Assembly: GCA_011053005.1 (NCBI GenBank)
Contig: DRHW01000005.1
Coordinates: 108,848-172,847, forward strand
DNA length: 64,000 bases
Direction of reading: 5' to 3'
Source of the DNA: Methylophaga sp.
Lineage (GTDB): Bacteria; Pseudomonadota; Gammaproteobacteria; Nitrosococcales; Methylophagaceae
Part shown: positions 1 through 9,233 of the stretch, in pieces
Layout: each line of letters starts with the position of its first letter
Position numbering within the stretch: position 1 is the first letter of the stretch
Translations under genes and position numbers: made by a program
The notes under the pieces: model-generated
Databases searched by the model: none
Seen by the model: only the letters and a program-made list of their open reading frames with translations
Told to the model about the DNA's origin: nothing

Positions 1-1
1 G

Positions 2-85
2 ATTCAAATGCCAGGAAAACGCGCCATGCCCGTCGCCGATTTTTTGAATGCCAATCTGATAAAAGCGGGTGAACATCTTGGCTAA
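2..85 (+). CDS. fmt: Methionyl-tRNA formyltransferase, C-terminal end (partial)
   Basis: Only the last 27 codons lie in the window; the gene begins upstream of base 1. The tail contains IQMPGKRAMPVADFLNA, which resembles the extreme C-terminus of Fmt (the LPGK-AMSA-DLLN region of the E. coli protein). Fmt formylates initiator Met-tRNA with 10-formyl-tetrahydrofolate. Its stop (TAA at 83-85) overlaps the GTG start of rsmB by 17 bases. The fmt-rsmB order is standard in gammaproteobacteria and supports the call. Little more can be said from so short a fragment. Confidence 0.75.
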   Translation: MQMPGKRAMPVADFLNANLIKAGEHLG

Positions 86-1388
86 ACCTCAAAAACATAC
101 CGCGCGAGCCAGTGCCGCTCGTGTTATTGCCGAAGTTATCCACAAAAAACATTCGCTAAATGGGGTATTAACCGCGGCGTTAGCTTCACTACCTGATAAT
201 GAACGTAGTTTATGCCAACAGCTTTGTTACGGCGTTATCCGTTGGCAACCACAATTAGCAGCGATTAGCCAAAGCTTACTCACCAAGCCATTACGTGCAA
301 AAGACGGCGATATTGCTGCGCTCTTGCTCTGTGGAATTTATCAACTACGAGATATGCGTGTTCCTTCACATGCCGCAATCTCAGAAACAGTCAATGCATG
401 TAAAACCCTCGGCAAACCATGGGCGACCGGATTATTAAATGCTTCGCTGCGAAACTATCAACGTCAACAAGAAGACATTGAAGCTAAAATTCAGCAACAA
501 GAATCAGCAAAATTTGCCCATCCTGACTGGCTTATTGAGCGGTTTAAACAAGATTGGCCTACACAATGGCCAGCCATTTTAGAAGCCAATAATTTACAAC
601 CACCGATGATGTTGCGCGTAAATACCCAACATGGATCTCGTGAAGATTATTTAGCTAGACTGGCTGAAGCAGATATTGATGCTAGCGCGCTTGATGACTG
701 CATTGATGGCATTCTATTGGTCTCATCTTGTGATGTATTTCAATTACCTGGATTTGCCGAGGGTCAGGCATCTGTGCAAGATGGCGCAGCGCAATTAGTC
801 GCTAAAACACTCAACTTAAAACCTAATTTACGGGTTCTTGATGCCTGCGCAGCACCGGGCGGCAAAACGTGTCATATTTTGGAACAATTTCCAGATAATC
901 ATATGGTTGCACTCGATATTGATCCGCGTCGCTTATTACAAATTAAACAAAATACTGATCGCCTCAATCTAAATGCTGAACTCATCGCAGCTGATGCCGC
1001 TGATGTCGAGAACTGGTGGGACGGCCAACTGTTTGACCGTATTTTAATTGATGCGCCCTGCTCGGGAACCGGCGTAATAAGACGTCATCCCGATATTAAA
1101 TTACTTCGCAGACCGGATGATATTGCAAGCCTTGCCGAGCAACAGCAGCAATTACTCAATAAGTTATGGCCATTGCTCAAGCCTGATGGCGTATTAGTTT
1201 ATACGACCTGCTCTGCACTCAAACAAGAAAATGAAGACCAAGTTGCGGCATTTTTGAAGGATCATCCCGAAGCGCAAGAAAATATCATTTCACCCGCTCC
1301 AGCAGAACGCCGCTCTGTCGGTTATCAGCGTTTGCCTGGCGATAATATATTAGATGGTTTTTATTATGCCAGCCTCAGTCACCGCTAA
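69..1388 (+). CDS. rsmB: 16S rRNA (cytosine-967-C5)-methyltransferase RsmB
   Basis: RsmB methylates C967 of 16S rRNA using S-adenosylmethionine. The 439-residue length fits the family (about 430). An N-terminal NusB-like RNA-binding domain covers roughly residues 10-140, and the Rossmann methyltransferase domain covers about 240-435. The SAM-binding motif DACAAPGGKT is near residue 258, the DAPCSGTG motif near 328, and the catalytic-cysteine motif YTTCS near 378. The start is GTG at 69, overlapping the end of fmt, which implies translational coupling. It heads a run of tightly packed plus-strand genes reaching trkA. Confidence 0.95.
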   Translation: MNILAKPQKHTARASAARVIAEVIHKKHSLNGVLTAALASLPDNERSLCQQLCYGVIRWQPQLAAISQSLLTKPLRAKDGDIAALLLCGIYQLRDMRVPSHAAISETVNACKTLGKPWATGLLNASLRNYQRQQEDIEAKIQQQESAKFAHPDWLIERFKQDWPTQWPAILEANNLQPPMMLRVNTQHGSREDYLARLAEADIDASALDDCIDGILLVSSCDVFQLPGFAEGQASVQDGAAQLVAKTLNLKPNLRVLDACAAPGGKTCHILEQFPDNHMVALDIDPRRLLQIKQNTDRLNLNAELIAADAADVENWWDGQLFDRILIDAPCSGTGVIRRHPDIKLLRRPDDIASLAEQQQQLLNKLWPLLKPDGVLVYTTCSALKQENEDQVAAFLKDHPEAQENIISPAPAERRSVGYQRLPGDNILDGFYYASLSHR

Positions 1389-1944
1389 AATTTCTGGCTT
1401 ACTCGTGCTTGTGCTAATGCTGAGCTTTATGAGCTCGACTCAAGCAATCACATTTGAAGTCTCTGCCGCCAACATCACAAAAATCGGTAATGGTCATGTG
1501 CTTGATGCAAGCATCCGTTATCCCCTTACGCCACGCGTGATTGAAGCCTTAGACAATGGCATACCCATCGTTTTTTTCCAAGAATTCAAACTCGTTGATG
1601 TGACGCCACTATTAGCTGGATATTGGGAATGGGAAGATACGCTGTGGGACACCAAAATCAGTTATGAATTACGTTATCACGCACTCGCGCAACAATATGT
1701 TTTACAAGATACCGCTACTGGCAAGGAACGTTTTTTCCCTTCTCTCGAAGGCACACTTCATGCCTTAGGTACTATTCAAAATCTGACTTTACCTCCTAAA
1801 CATATGACTGATAATAAGCAGCTAGTATTCGAACTTCGTAGCGGTATTGATTTATACCAGTTACCCACACCGATGCGACCCGGTGCTATTGTTTCGAGTA
1901 AATGGCACCTCACTAGCCCTTGGACACCCGCGCAATGGCATTAG
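1366..1944 (+). CDS. DUF4390 exported protein
   Basis: A protein of about 192 residues with a typical signal peptide (MPASVTAKIS followed by a hydrophobic stretch ending SSTQA), so it should be exported to the periplasm or outer envelope. Sequence and position match the DUF4390 family, which sits between rsmB and the NtrY-type kinase gene in many gammaproteobacteria. Function is unknown. I chose the ATG at 1366 because it gives a clean signal peptide; an in-frame ATG at 1354 adds four residues. Neither has an obvious ribosome binding site, so the gene is probably coupled to rsmB, which it overlaps by 23 bases. It also overlaps the next gene. Confidence 0.75.
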   Translation: MPASVTAKISGLLVLVLMLSFMSSTQAITFEVSAANITKIGNGHVLDASIRYPLTPRVIEALDNGIPIVFFQEFKLVDVTPLLAGYWEWEDTLWDTKISYELRYHALAQQYVLQDTATGKERFFPSLEGTLHALGTIQNLTLPPKHMTDNKQLVFELRSGIDLYQLPTPMRPGAIVSSKWHLTSPWTPAQWH

Positions 1945-4097
1945 GTTTTATTAAACGACTTAGCTCAGGCTCCGCGCCTTATGTCACGCTAGGGATTTTA
2001 TTACTTCCTCTGGCTTATTTACTCAGCGCTGCAACCCAAGACAGCTCTAGGTTTAATGATTTATTTTTAGTCATTTTCGGGCTCGGTATTGCCACGCTAC
2101 TTTTGTTAATGGCGATCTTAGGTCGCAGCTTGTTTCGGCTTTATCGTGATTTCAAAAGCAACCAAGCAGGCTCGAGACTTACGGTTCGCCTCGTTAGTTT
2201 ATTTGTCTTACTCATTCTTGTTTCGACCACGATTGTATATAGTTTTTCTATGCACTTTTTACATCGAGGCATTAATAGTTGGTTTGATATCAAAGTTGAA
2301 CAAGCACTCAACGATTCTTTAGAATTAAGCCGTACTGCTTTTGGCATTCGTATGCGTACATTATTAAGACAAACACGAATGATGGCAGGCTTATTAAACG
2401 AGCTGCCAGCACAAGATGTGAATCACAACTTACATGAACTCTCAAAGCTCAGCGGCGCGATTGAACTCAGTCTTTGGACGATGGATGGTCAGCTGATCAC
2501 TTCGAGTATGGAAAGCACCGTTATCTTTATTCCAAGTCGACCTAGTGAAACCATTTTTCATCAGTTAGAGACGCAAGACTCTTATATCTCGTTAGATCCT
2601 GACCAAGATAACCTACAGCTTAGAGCCGCCGTTTTGCTCCCACCTAAACAAGGCATTCTGCAAGAGCGCTTTTTACAAGTTATCTTTCCGGTGAATGATC
2701 GCCTTAGTGATCTTGGTAAAACCGTTCAAGATGCGTATACCGATTACAAAGAACTTAGCTATCTTCGAAAACCTTTAATTAGTGTGTTTACACTGACATT
2801 GAGTCTGATTGTTTTACTCACATTACTGGCTTCAATGTGGTTTGCGATTTGGATTTCTCGTCGTATCGTTGAGCCTTTGCAAGCACTTGCTGCCGGCACT
2901 CAATCTGTCGCATCGGGTAATTACGATACCCAACTCAACGTATCGGGACATGATGAAATCGGTTTCTTAGTCCGTTCATTTAACCAAATGACACAGCGCC
3001 TAACTCACGCGCGTAATGCTACAGAACACAGTCATCATTTATTGGAACAACAAACTAACTATCTGACGACAGTATTAGGCAGTTTATCTAGTGGTGTAAT
3101 TACCATTGATAATAAATTGTTTTTACGCACAGCCAATATAGCGAGCAGCAAAATATTGCACCTTAATTTACAGCAGCGATTAGAAAGTACACTTGATAGA
3201 CTTTCTGTTCAAACACCACATTTAGTCGGCTTCACCCAACTGATTGAACAAAAAATCGCCTTAGGTGAAAGCTGGCAACAACAGATTGAACTACAGAAGA
3301 AAAAATCGTTGCAGACCTTGATGTGTCGAGGCACGCAACTGCCTAATGATACCGGATGGGTTATTATTTTTGACGATGTCACCACCTTACTACAAGCGCA
3401 ACGTAATGCCGCTTGGGGTGAAGTCGCAAGACGATTAGCACATGAAATTAAAAACCCACTGACGCCGATTCAACTGTCTGCAGAGCGTCTACAGCATAAA
3501 TATTTACCAATGTTGCCCGCCGATCAATCGAGCACGCTAACGAAGCTGACCAACACCATTGTGCAGCAAGTTGAAGCGATGAAAAACATGGTCAATGATT
3601 TTTCTGATTATGCGCGAAACCCAGGTTTACAATTACAATTACAACCAATAGGCAAACTTATCAGCGAAGTGCTGACGTTGTATCAAAGCAATAGCAGTCA
3701 CCAATTCATCCTATTAAAAAGCCAGCAAGAAATATCGATAAATATTGATAGTGTTCGCTTTCGACAGATCCTGCATAATTTGCTGAAAAATGCGATTGAA
3801 GCCAGTGAAGATGCCCATTTAGCGGTTGATATCATCATCAGTTACCACACAGTGATTCAGGATCAGACCCAATGGCTTGAAATTAGTATTCGTGATCACG
3901 GGCCAGGCATTCCTGTCAGTATGGAAAACAAACTGTTTGAACCTTATGCCAGCAATAAAACAAAAGGCACCGGACTCGGTCTCGCCATCGTTCAAAAAAT
4001 TGTTGAAGAACATGGTGGCCATGTTTGGGCTGAAAATCTCCTGCCAACAGGAGCGAGTATAATAATACGATTACCTCTGGAGGGAACTACGCCGTGA
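1935..4097 (+). CDS. NtrY-type sensor histidine kinase
   Basis: A membrane histidine kinase of about 720 residues. It has two N-terminal membrane helices, a third near residue 90, an extracytoplasmic sensor region, a further helix near 285-305, a HAMP linker (about 305-360), a PAS-like region, and HisKA and HATPase domains. The H-box RRLAHEIKNPLTP puts the phosphorylated His near residue 503. The N-box is NLLKNAIEASE, and the ATP lid motifs DHGPGIP and GTGLGLAIV are intact, so the kinase should be active. The ATG at 1935 is preferred over a TTG at 1920. It overlaps the regulator gene by four bases (GTGA), so the two form an operon. The signal sensed is unknown. Confidence 0.85.
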   Translation: MALGFIKRLSSGSAPYVTLGILLLPLAYLLSAATQDSSRFNDLFLVIFGLGIATLLLLMAILGRSLFRLYRDFKSNQAGSRLTVRLVSLFVLLILVSTTIVYSFSMHFLHRGINSWFDIKVEQALNDSLELSRTAFGIRMRTLLRQTRMMAGLLNELPAQDVNHNLHELSKLSGAIELSLWTMDGQLITSSMESTVIFIPSRPSETIFHQLETQDSYISLDPDQDNLQLRAAVLLPPKQGILQERFLQVIFPVNDRLSDLGKTVQDAYTDYKELSYLRKPLISVFTLTLSLIVLLTLLASMWFAIWISRRIVEPLQALAAGTQSVASGNYDTQLNVSGHDEIGFLVRSFNQMTQRLTHARNATEHSHHLLEQQTNYLTTVLGSLSSGVITIDNKLFLRTANIASSKILHLNLQQRLESTLDRLSVQTPHLVGFTQLIEQKIALGESWQQQIELQKKKSLQTLMCRGTQLPNDTGWVIIFDDVTTLLQAQRNAAWGEVARRLAHEIKNPLTPIQLSAERLQHKYLPMLPADQSSTLTKLTNTIVQQVEAMKNMVNDFSDYARNPGLQLQLQPIGKLISEVLTLYQSNSSHQFILLKSQQEISINIDSVRFRQILHNLLKNAIEASEDAHLAVDIIISYHTVIQDQTQWLEISIRDHGPGIPVSMENKLFEPYASNKTKGTGLGLAIVQKIVEEHGGHVWAENLLPTGASIIIRLPLEGTTP

Positions 4098-5374
4098 GTC
4101 AAGACAAACCGTTAATTTTGGTTGTTGATGATGAGCCTGATATTCGGGAACTTGTTAAAGATATTCTTGAAGATGAAGATTACCGTGTTGTCATTGCCGG
4201 CGATGGTACCGAGGCACGCACTGCTTTTACATCACTCTCGCCAAGTCTCATCTTGCTTGATATTTGGATGCCTGACGTGGATGGTATTAGTCTGCTCAAA
4301 GAATTCAAACAACAAGATCCCAACATCACGATTGTGATGATGTCTGGGCATGGCACGATTGAAACGGCAGTAGAAGCAACACGTTTAGGCGCTTATGATT
4401 TTATTGAAAAACCGCTTTCAATGGCCAAGCTACTTCGCAGTATCGAGCTTGCGTTTGAAAGCAGTCAGAAAAAAGCCTCGATACGACAACATCATGCACA
4501 AGCACCGGTCGGAAAAAGCACCCAAATAACCTTGTTACGCGAGCAATCACAACGTGTTGCCCAACATGATATGCCGATATTATTACTGGGTGAAGGCGGC
4601 ACAGGTAAACACTGTTATGCCCATTATTTACATAGTTTAGGTAAGTTTTCTTCGGGTAAATTTATTGAAATAACGCCAGCGAGTTTTCCATCTGACAGCC
4701 TAAAACTAACATCATTAGCACAAAATAATTGTCTATTTATTAATGACTTATCTTTATTGTCGACCAATGCTCAAGCACTGCTTTCTCATTTATTAAATAC
4801 CAACAAGCTAGTGAACTGTCAGTTAATTTGTGCGACTCAATATTCACTAGACATGGCGGTTAATAACGGCACATTTTCTGAAGGACTGTTATACCAACTG
4901 AACAGTATTACACTCGCTATTCCACCGCTACGCGAGCATATTGAAGACATTCCTGAACTGGTTCATTACTTTGTTGATGAACAAACCACCGCATCTGAAA
5001 TGGCCTATCGTCACTTCACCGTCGCAGCGCAAAACCGCTTACGCAATCACCCTTGGCAAGGTAACGTGCTTGAGCTAAAAAATGTTATTCAGCGTTTGCT
5101 CGTACTCGGCGAGGCGGATGATATTGATGTCGCTGAAGTCGATCAAACCTTGCGTGAAACGTCTGAACAACAAACTCAGTTCGGCGAACTAGATAGCATT
5201 AATTATGATTTGCCCTTGCGTGAGGCACGGGAACAATTTGAACGTATTTATTTACTGCAAAAATTACAAGAAACAGAAGGTAATGTAGGTAAAGCCGCCA
5301 AGCTAGCGGGTATGGAACGAACGCATTTATATCGCAAACTTCGTTCTTTAGATATTGATAGTAAACAAGTTTAA
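4094..5374 (+). CDS. NtrX-type response regulator with degenerate AAA+ domain
   Basis: A 426-residue response regulator that should accept phosphate from the kinase encoded just upstream. The receiver domain is intact: VVDDEPD, phospho-Asp near residue 56 in LLDIWMPD, and Lys in FIEKP. The central domain resembles sigma-54 activators, with a Walker A-like GEGGTGKH and PPLREHIEDIPEL. It has lost the whole GAFTGA loop segment, and the Walker B acidic pair is changed (LFINDLSLL where relatives have LFLDEIGDM). The C-terminus is a Fis-type helix-turn-helix (GNVGKAAKLAGMERTHLYRKL). The start is GTG. It probably binds DNA without activating sigma-54 polymerase. Confidence 0.85.
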   Translation: MSQDKPLILVVDDEPDIRELVKDILEDEDYRVVIAGDGTEARTAFTSLSPSLILLDIWMPDVDGISLLKEFKQQDPNITIVMMSGHGTIETAVEATRLGAYDFIEKPLSMAKLLRSIELAFESSQKKASIRQHHAQAPVGKSTQITLLREQSQRVAQHDMPILLLGEGGTGKHCYAHYLHSLGKFSSGKFIEITPASFPSDSLKLTSLAQNNCLFINDLSLLSTNAQALLSHLLNTNKLVNCQLICATQYSLDMAVNNGTFSEGLLYQLNSITLAIPPLREHIEDIPELVHYFVDEQTTASEMAYRHFTVAAQNRLRNHPWQGNVLELKNVIQRLLVLGEADDIDVAEVDQTLRETSEQQTQFGELDSINYDLPLREAREQFERIYLLQKLQETEGNVGKAAKLAGMERTHLYRKLRSLDIDSKQV

Positions 5375-5383
5375 GGTTGCAAC

Positions 5384-6757
5384 ATGAAAATTCTGATTCT
5401 CGGAGCCGGACAAGTTGGCGCTTCAGTAGCGGCATCACTAGTGAGAGAAAACGATGATATTACCGTCGTTGACTCGAACAGTGATTTATTACTCAAGCTG
5501 CAAGATCACTACGATATTCGTACGATACAAGGTCATGCATCGCACCCAGACGTATTAGCCCAAGCAGGCGCGGCCGATGCCGATCTAATTTTAGCCGTCA
5601 CCAACAGTGATGAGACTAATATGATCGCCTGTCAGATTTGCCATAGTCTCTATAAAACGCCAACTAAAATCGCTCGCATTCGCAGTACAGAATATTTATC
5701 CAAGCCTGAGTTATTCGGCAATGATGCTATCGCGATAGATATGCTGATAAGCCCCGAGCAAATCGTCACCGATTATATTGAAAGACTGATTAGTCACCCC
5801 AATGCCTTACAAGTGCTTGATTTTGCCGGTGGTAAAATCCAACTTGTTGCAATGAAAGCCTTTCACGGCGGTCCTCTAGTCGGTAAACCAATATCAAATT
5901 TACGCGTTCGTATTCCGAAAATACCAACGCGCGTTGCCGCCGTATTTAGAAATGGTTATCCGATCATTCCTAAAGGAAAAACCGTTATTGAAGCCGATGA
6001 TGAAGTCTTCTTTATTGCCGCCAAAAATGATATTCATGCTGTAATGAATGAACTTCGCAGAATGGATAAACCTTATAAACGCATTATGCTTGCCGGCGGC
6101 GGTCATATTGGTGAGCGTTTGGCAAAAGCGCTCGAACATGATTATCAAGTCAAAATTATTGAAGCTAATCCTAAGCGCGCCGAACACCTTTCTGAAGAGC
6201 TAACCAACTGCATCGTGTTATTGGGCGATGTAGCCAATGAAGAATTGTTGCAAGAAGAAGATATCGATAAAGTCGATTTATTCTGCGCGCTGACCAATGA
6301 TGATGAAGCGAATATTCTCTCCGCAATGCTGGCTAAACGCTTAGGTGCACGCAAAGTATTATCGTTAATTAATCGCGCTGCTTACGTTGATTTAATAGAA
6401 AGTAGCACCATTGATATTGCTCTATCGCCCCAACAAGCCACCATAGGTAGTCTTTTAGCGCATATTCGTCGAGGTGACATTGTCGCTGTTCACTCGCTAC
6501 GCCGTGGTGCTGCAGAAGCAATGGAAGTCATTGCACATGGCGATAAAAACTCATCGCTGGTTGTCGGTCGTCGTATTGATGAAATCAATCTACCGCCAGG
6601 CACCACTATTGGCGCCATTGTTCGTGGTGAAGAAGTGATCATTACTCACCATGACAGTGTCATCGAAGCAGAAGATCACGTTATTTTATTTCTAATTCAT
6701 AAACGTTACGTCAAAGAAGTTGAGCGTTTATTCCAAGTAGGGTTTACGTTTTTTTAA
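5384..6757 (+). CDS. trkA: Trk potassium uptake regulatory protein TrkA
   Basis: TrkA is the peripheral NAD-binding subunit that gates the Trk potassium channel at the inner membrane. The 457-residue length matches the family. Two tandem RCK modules are visible: the first Rossmann fold opens with [12 protein letters not shown], and the second with [13 protein letters not shown] near residue 235. Each is followed by a TrkA-C domain. It lies nine bases after the regulator gene, and linkage of trkA with fmt-rsmB is conserved in Pseudomonas. The stop overlaps the next start (TAATG). The membrane subunit TrkH/TrkG is not in this window. Confidence 0.95.
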   Translation: MKILILGAGQVGASVAASLVRENDDITVVDSNSDLLLKLQDHYDIRTIQGHASHPDVLAQAGAADADLILAVTNSDETNMIACQICHSLYKTPTKIARIRSTEYLSKPELFGNDAIAIDMLISPEQIVTDYIERLISHPNALQVLDFAGGKIQLVAMKAFHGGPLVGKPISNLRVRIPKIPTRVAAVFRNGYPIIPKGKTVIEADDEVFFIAAKNDIHAVMNELRRMDKPYKRIMLAGGGHIGERLAKALEHDYQVKIIEANPKRAEHLSEELTNCIVLLGDVANEELLQEEDIDKVDLFCALTNDDEANILSAMLAKRLGARKVLSLINRAAYVDLIESSTIDIALSPQQATIGSLLAHIRRGDIVAVHSLRRGAAEAMEVIAHGDKNSSLVVGRRIDEINLPPGTTIGAIVRGEEVIITHHDSVIEAEDHVILFLIHKRYVKEVERLFQVGFTFF

Positions 6758-7320
6758 TGCTTATGGAACAATCATTACAACACCATTTTCTTATCGCCAT
6801 GCCGACATTAATAGATTCCTTTTTCTATCGTTCGGTTATCTATATTTGCGAACATAATGAAGATGGCGCGATGGGATTAATCATTAATCATCCCACACAA
6901 ATTATGCTCGATGAGCTGTTTTCACATTTAGAAATCGACAATGTCTCATCAGCGACTAAAACCACATCGGTATTATTTGGTGGTCCAGTACAGAAAGAAC
7001 AGGGGATGATTATTCATGATAGCCCTCATCAATGGGTGAGCACCAAAGCACTTAATGATGAATTATATTTGACCACTTCGACCGATATTTTAGACGTGGT
7101 TAGTACACCTTCTGGCCCCGATAATTTTATTATCACGCTTGGTTATGCAGGTTGGGAAACGGGCCAACTAGAACAAGAAATTGCTGACAATAGCTGGCTC
7201 ACTGTACCTGCGAATAAAGACATCTTATTTAAGACGCCTGCCGATCAACGCTGGCTAGCAGCAGGTAAATTACTTGGTGTTGATATGAACTTGATGACAC
7301 CATCGATGGGACATGCATGA
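6757..7320 (+). CDS. YqgE/AlgH family protein (DUF179)
   Basis: A 187-residue cytosolic protein of the UPF0301 (YqgE/AlgH) family. The N-terminal stretch LIAMPTLIDSFFYRSVIYICEHN and the motif GAMGLIINHP are diagnostic. Biochemical function is unknown; in Pseudomonas the homologue was linked to alginate regulation. It lies directly upstream of ruvX, pyrR, pyrB and pyrC', the same order as in Pseudomonas. The ATG at 6757 overlaps the trkA stop; a second ATG at 6763 is possible. It ends in a four-base overlap with the next gene. Confidence 0.9.
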   Translation: MLMEQSLQHHFLIAMPTLIDSFFYRSVIYICEHNEDGAMGLIINHPTQIMLDELFSHLEIDNVSSATKTTSVLFGGPVQKEQGMIIHDSPHQWVSTKALNDELYLTTSTDILDVVSTPSGPDNFIITLGYAGWETGQLEQEIADNSWLTVPANKDILFKTPADQRWLAAGKLLGVDMNLMTPSMGHA

Positions 7321-7736
7321 CCACGCCGCGTACCCTTCTCGGCTTTGATTTTGGACTCAAAAATATTGGTGTTGCTGTCGGTCAAGAGCTTACCGGTAGC
7401 GCAAGTGGTATTGCCGTTATTAAAGCGCGTGATGGCATTCCCGACTGGAATGATATTAAAAAAGTCATCGAACAATGGCAGCCGCAATTATTAATCGTTG
7501 GCCTGCCGCTTAATATGGATGGTACAGAGCAGGAAATGACTGCTGCTTGTCGAAAATTTGGTAATAGACTGAATGGCCGCTTTCAACTCCCTGTTGAATG
7601 GCAAGACGAACGTTTAAGCACCTATGAGGCATTGGAACAACTAGGAATTCGTGACAAAATGCAATCCAAGCGGCGAGGTGATGTTGATCGCATCTCAGCT
7701 CAACTTATTCTTCAATCATGGTTGAATCAACAATGA
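7317..7736 (+). CDS. ruvX: Putative pre-16S rRNA nuclease / Holliday junction resolvase-like RuvX (YqgF)
   Basis: A 139-residue RNase H-fold protein of the YqgF family, an essential nuclease thought to finish the 5' end of 16S rRNA. The first catalytic Asp is in LGFDFGLKNIGVAVG, and the DERLST motif and a C-terminal Asp (GDVDRISAQLIL) are present, so the active site looks complete. The start overlaps the yqgE stop (ATGA), and the gene overlaps pyrR in the same way. Genes of this block are probably cotranscribed. Confidence 0.92.
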   Translation: MTTPRTLLGFDFGLKNIGVAVGQELTGSASGIAVIKARDGIPDWNDIKKVIEQWQPQLLIVGLPLNMDGTEQEMTAACRKFGNRLNGRFQLPVEWQDERLSTYEALEQLGIRDKMQSKRRGDVDRISAQLILQSWLNQQ

Positions 7737-8269
7737 CAATTCCAGCAACGAATACCGATATCCAGACCTTGCTAACGGGAATGGCGGATGAAATACACGA
7801 CACGTTAAATGGCAAAGATCCCTTAATCATTGGCATTCATACGGGTGGTGTTTGGGTCGCCCAACAACTTGTCGAAATATTAGGTGCAGATTTTTTTGAT
7901 GCGCCACTTGGCACATTAAATATTGCTTATTATCGGGATGACTTCACCCGTATTGGCATGCATCCACAAGTGACGCCTTCCGATCTGCCTTTTGCCGTTG
8001 ATGATCGTCATTTATTGTTAGTGGATGATGTTTTATACAGTGGGCGAACAATTCGTGCGGCACTGAATGAGATTTTTGATTATGGCCGACCAGCGAGTGT
8101 GACGTTTGCGGTATTGATTGAACGAAATGGTCGTGAATTACCGATACAAGCGGATATTATTGGTCAATCACTCACCATGACGGAAAACGAACATATAAAA
8201 CTACACAATAACAATGGTTTAACGTTGACACTGTCGGCAACAAAACCAGGGGAAGATGATGTCGCATAA
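7733..8269 (+). CDS. pyrR: Bifunctional pyrimidine regulatory protein / uracil phosphoribosyltransferase PyrR
   Basis: PyrR is a phosphoribosyltransferase-fold protein. In Gram-positives it attenuates pyr operons and has weak uracil phosphoribosyltransferase activity; in Pseudomonas-type bacteria it sits beside pyrB. This one has about 178 residues. The PRPP-binding loop [18 protein letters not shown] is intact, and [15 protein letters not shown] matches the N-terminal region. I chose the ATG at 7733, which overlaps the ruvX stop (ATGA); an ATG at 7718 would add five residues. No attenuator hairpin is visible in the short space before pyrB, so a role in RNA attenuation here is unproven. Confidence 0.9.
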   Translation: MTIPATNTDIQTLLTGMADEIHDTLNGKDPLIIGIHTGGVWVAQQLVEILGADFFDAPLGTLNIAYYRDDFTRIGMHPQVTPSDLPFAVDDRHLLLVDDVLYSGRTIRAALNEIFDYGRPASVTFAVLIERNGRELPIQADIIGQSLTMTENEHIKLHNNNGLTLTLSATKPGEDDVA

Positions 8270-9233
8270 CCAACTAACAGAAAGTGGGCGACTACATCAT
8301 TTTCTGAGTATTGAAGGGTTAAAACGACCTTTGTTGACAGAAATAATGGATCGCGCCGAACAGTTTTCAAGCATTTCTCATCAACAAGTAAAAAAAGTAC
8401 CACTATTACGTGGTAAAACCATTGTTAATCTGTTTTTTGAAAACAGCACTCGCACTCGCACTACTTTTGAACTCGCAGCAAAACGCTTATCAGCCGATGT
8501 GATGAGCCTCAATATCAATACCTCGTCCGCTTCAAAAGGCGAAAGCCTACGTGACACGCTGCACAACCTTGAAGCAATGCACTGCGACATGTTTGTGGTA
8601 CGCCACAACCAAAGCGGCGCTGCCGAATTTATCGCACAACATGTCGCGCCTCACGTTAGCGTTATTAATGCTGGCGATGGCTGTCATGCACATCCTACGC
8701 AAGCGATGCTGGATATGTTCACCATTCGCCGTCATAAACAGCATTTCCCTAATCTACGAGTAGCGATCATTGGCGATATATTACATTCCCGTGTTGCACG
8801 CTCACAAATTCAAGCCCTCGCGACATTAGGCGTTGGCGAAATCCGAGTTATTGCACCTAAAACATTATTGCCCACCGACACTAAAACGCTTGGCGTACAT
8901 GTTTATCATGATATGGAAGCCGGATTAAAAGACGTCGACGTAGTCATCACTCTCAGATTACAGCTAGAAAGAATGCAGGGGGCCCTGTTACCGAGTGCTC
9001 GCGAATACTTTCAATGCTACGGATTAACGGAACGAAAACTAAGCTTCGCTAAACCCGATGCTATCGTGATGCATCCGGGCCCAATTAATCGAGGTGTTGA
9101 AATTGCATCCGCCGTCGCAGATGGCCCACAATCCGTAATTTTAGAACAAGTGACACACGGTATTGCAGTAAGAATGGCGATTATGTCGATGGCACTGGGT
9201 TCACAAGCAGAACTGCATGAGGCGACAGCATGA
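8256..9233 (+). CDS. pyrB: Aspartate carbamoyltransferase catalytic subunit
   Basis: PyrB condenses carbamoyl phosphate with aspartate, the committed step of pyrimidine synthesis. It has 325 residues. The carbamoyl-phosphate motif [13 protein letters not shown], the HPTQAMLDM motif and the aspartate-binding region near [10 protein letters not shown] are all present. A strong ribosome binding site (AGGGGAAG) lies just before the ATG at 8256. The start is inside the end of pyrR, and the stop overlaps the pyrC' start (ATGA). Pairing with an inactive dihydroorotase homologue is the Pseudomonas-type arrangement, where PyrB and PyrC' form a joint complex. Confidence 0.95.
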   Translation: MMSHNQLTESGRLHHFLSIEGLKRPLLTEIMDRAEQFSSISHQQVKKVPLLRGKTIVNLFFENSTRTRTTFELAAKRLSADVMSLNINTSSASKGESLRDTLHNLEAMHCDMFVVRHNQSGAAEFIAQHVAPHVSVINAGDGCHAHPTQAMLDMFTIRRHKQHFPNLRVAIIGDILHSRVARSQIQALATLGVGEIRVIAPKTLLPTDTKTLGVHVYHDMEAGLKDVDVVITLRLQLERMQGALLPSAREYFQCYGLTERKLSFAKPDAIVMHPGPINRGVEIASAVADGPQSVILEQVTHGIAVRMAIMSMALGSQAELHEATA

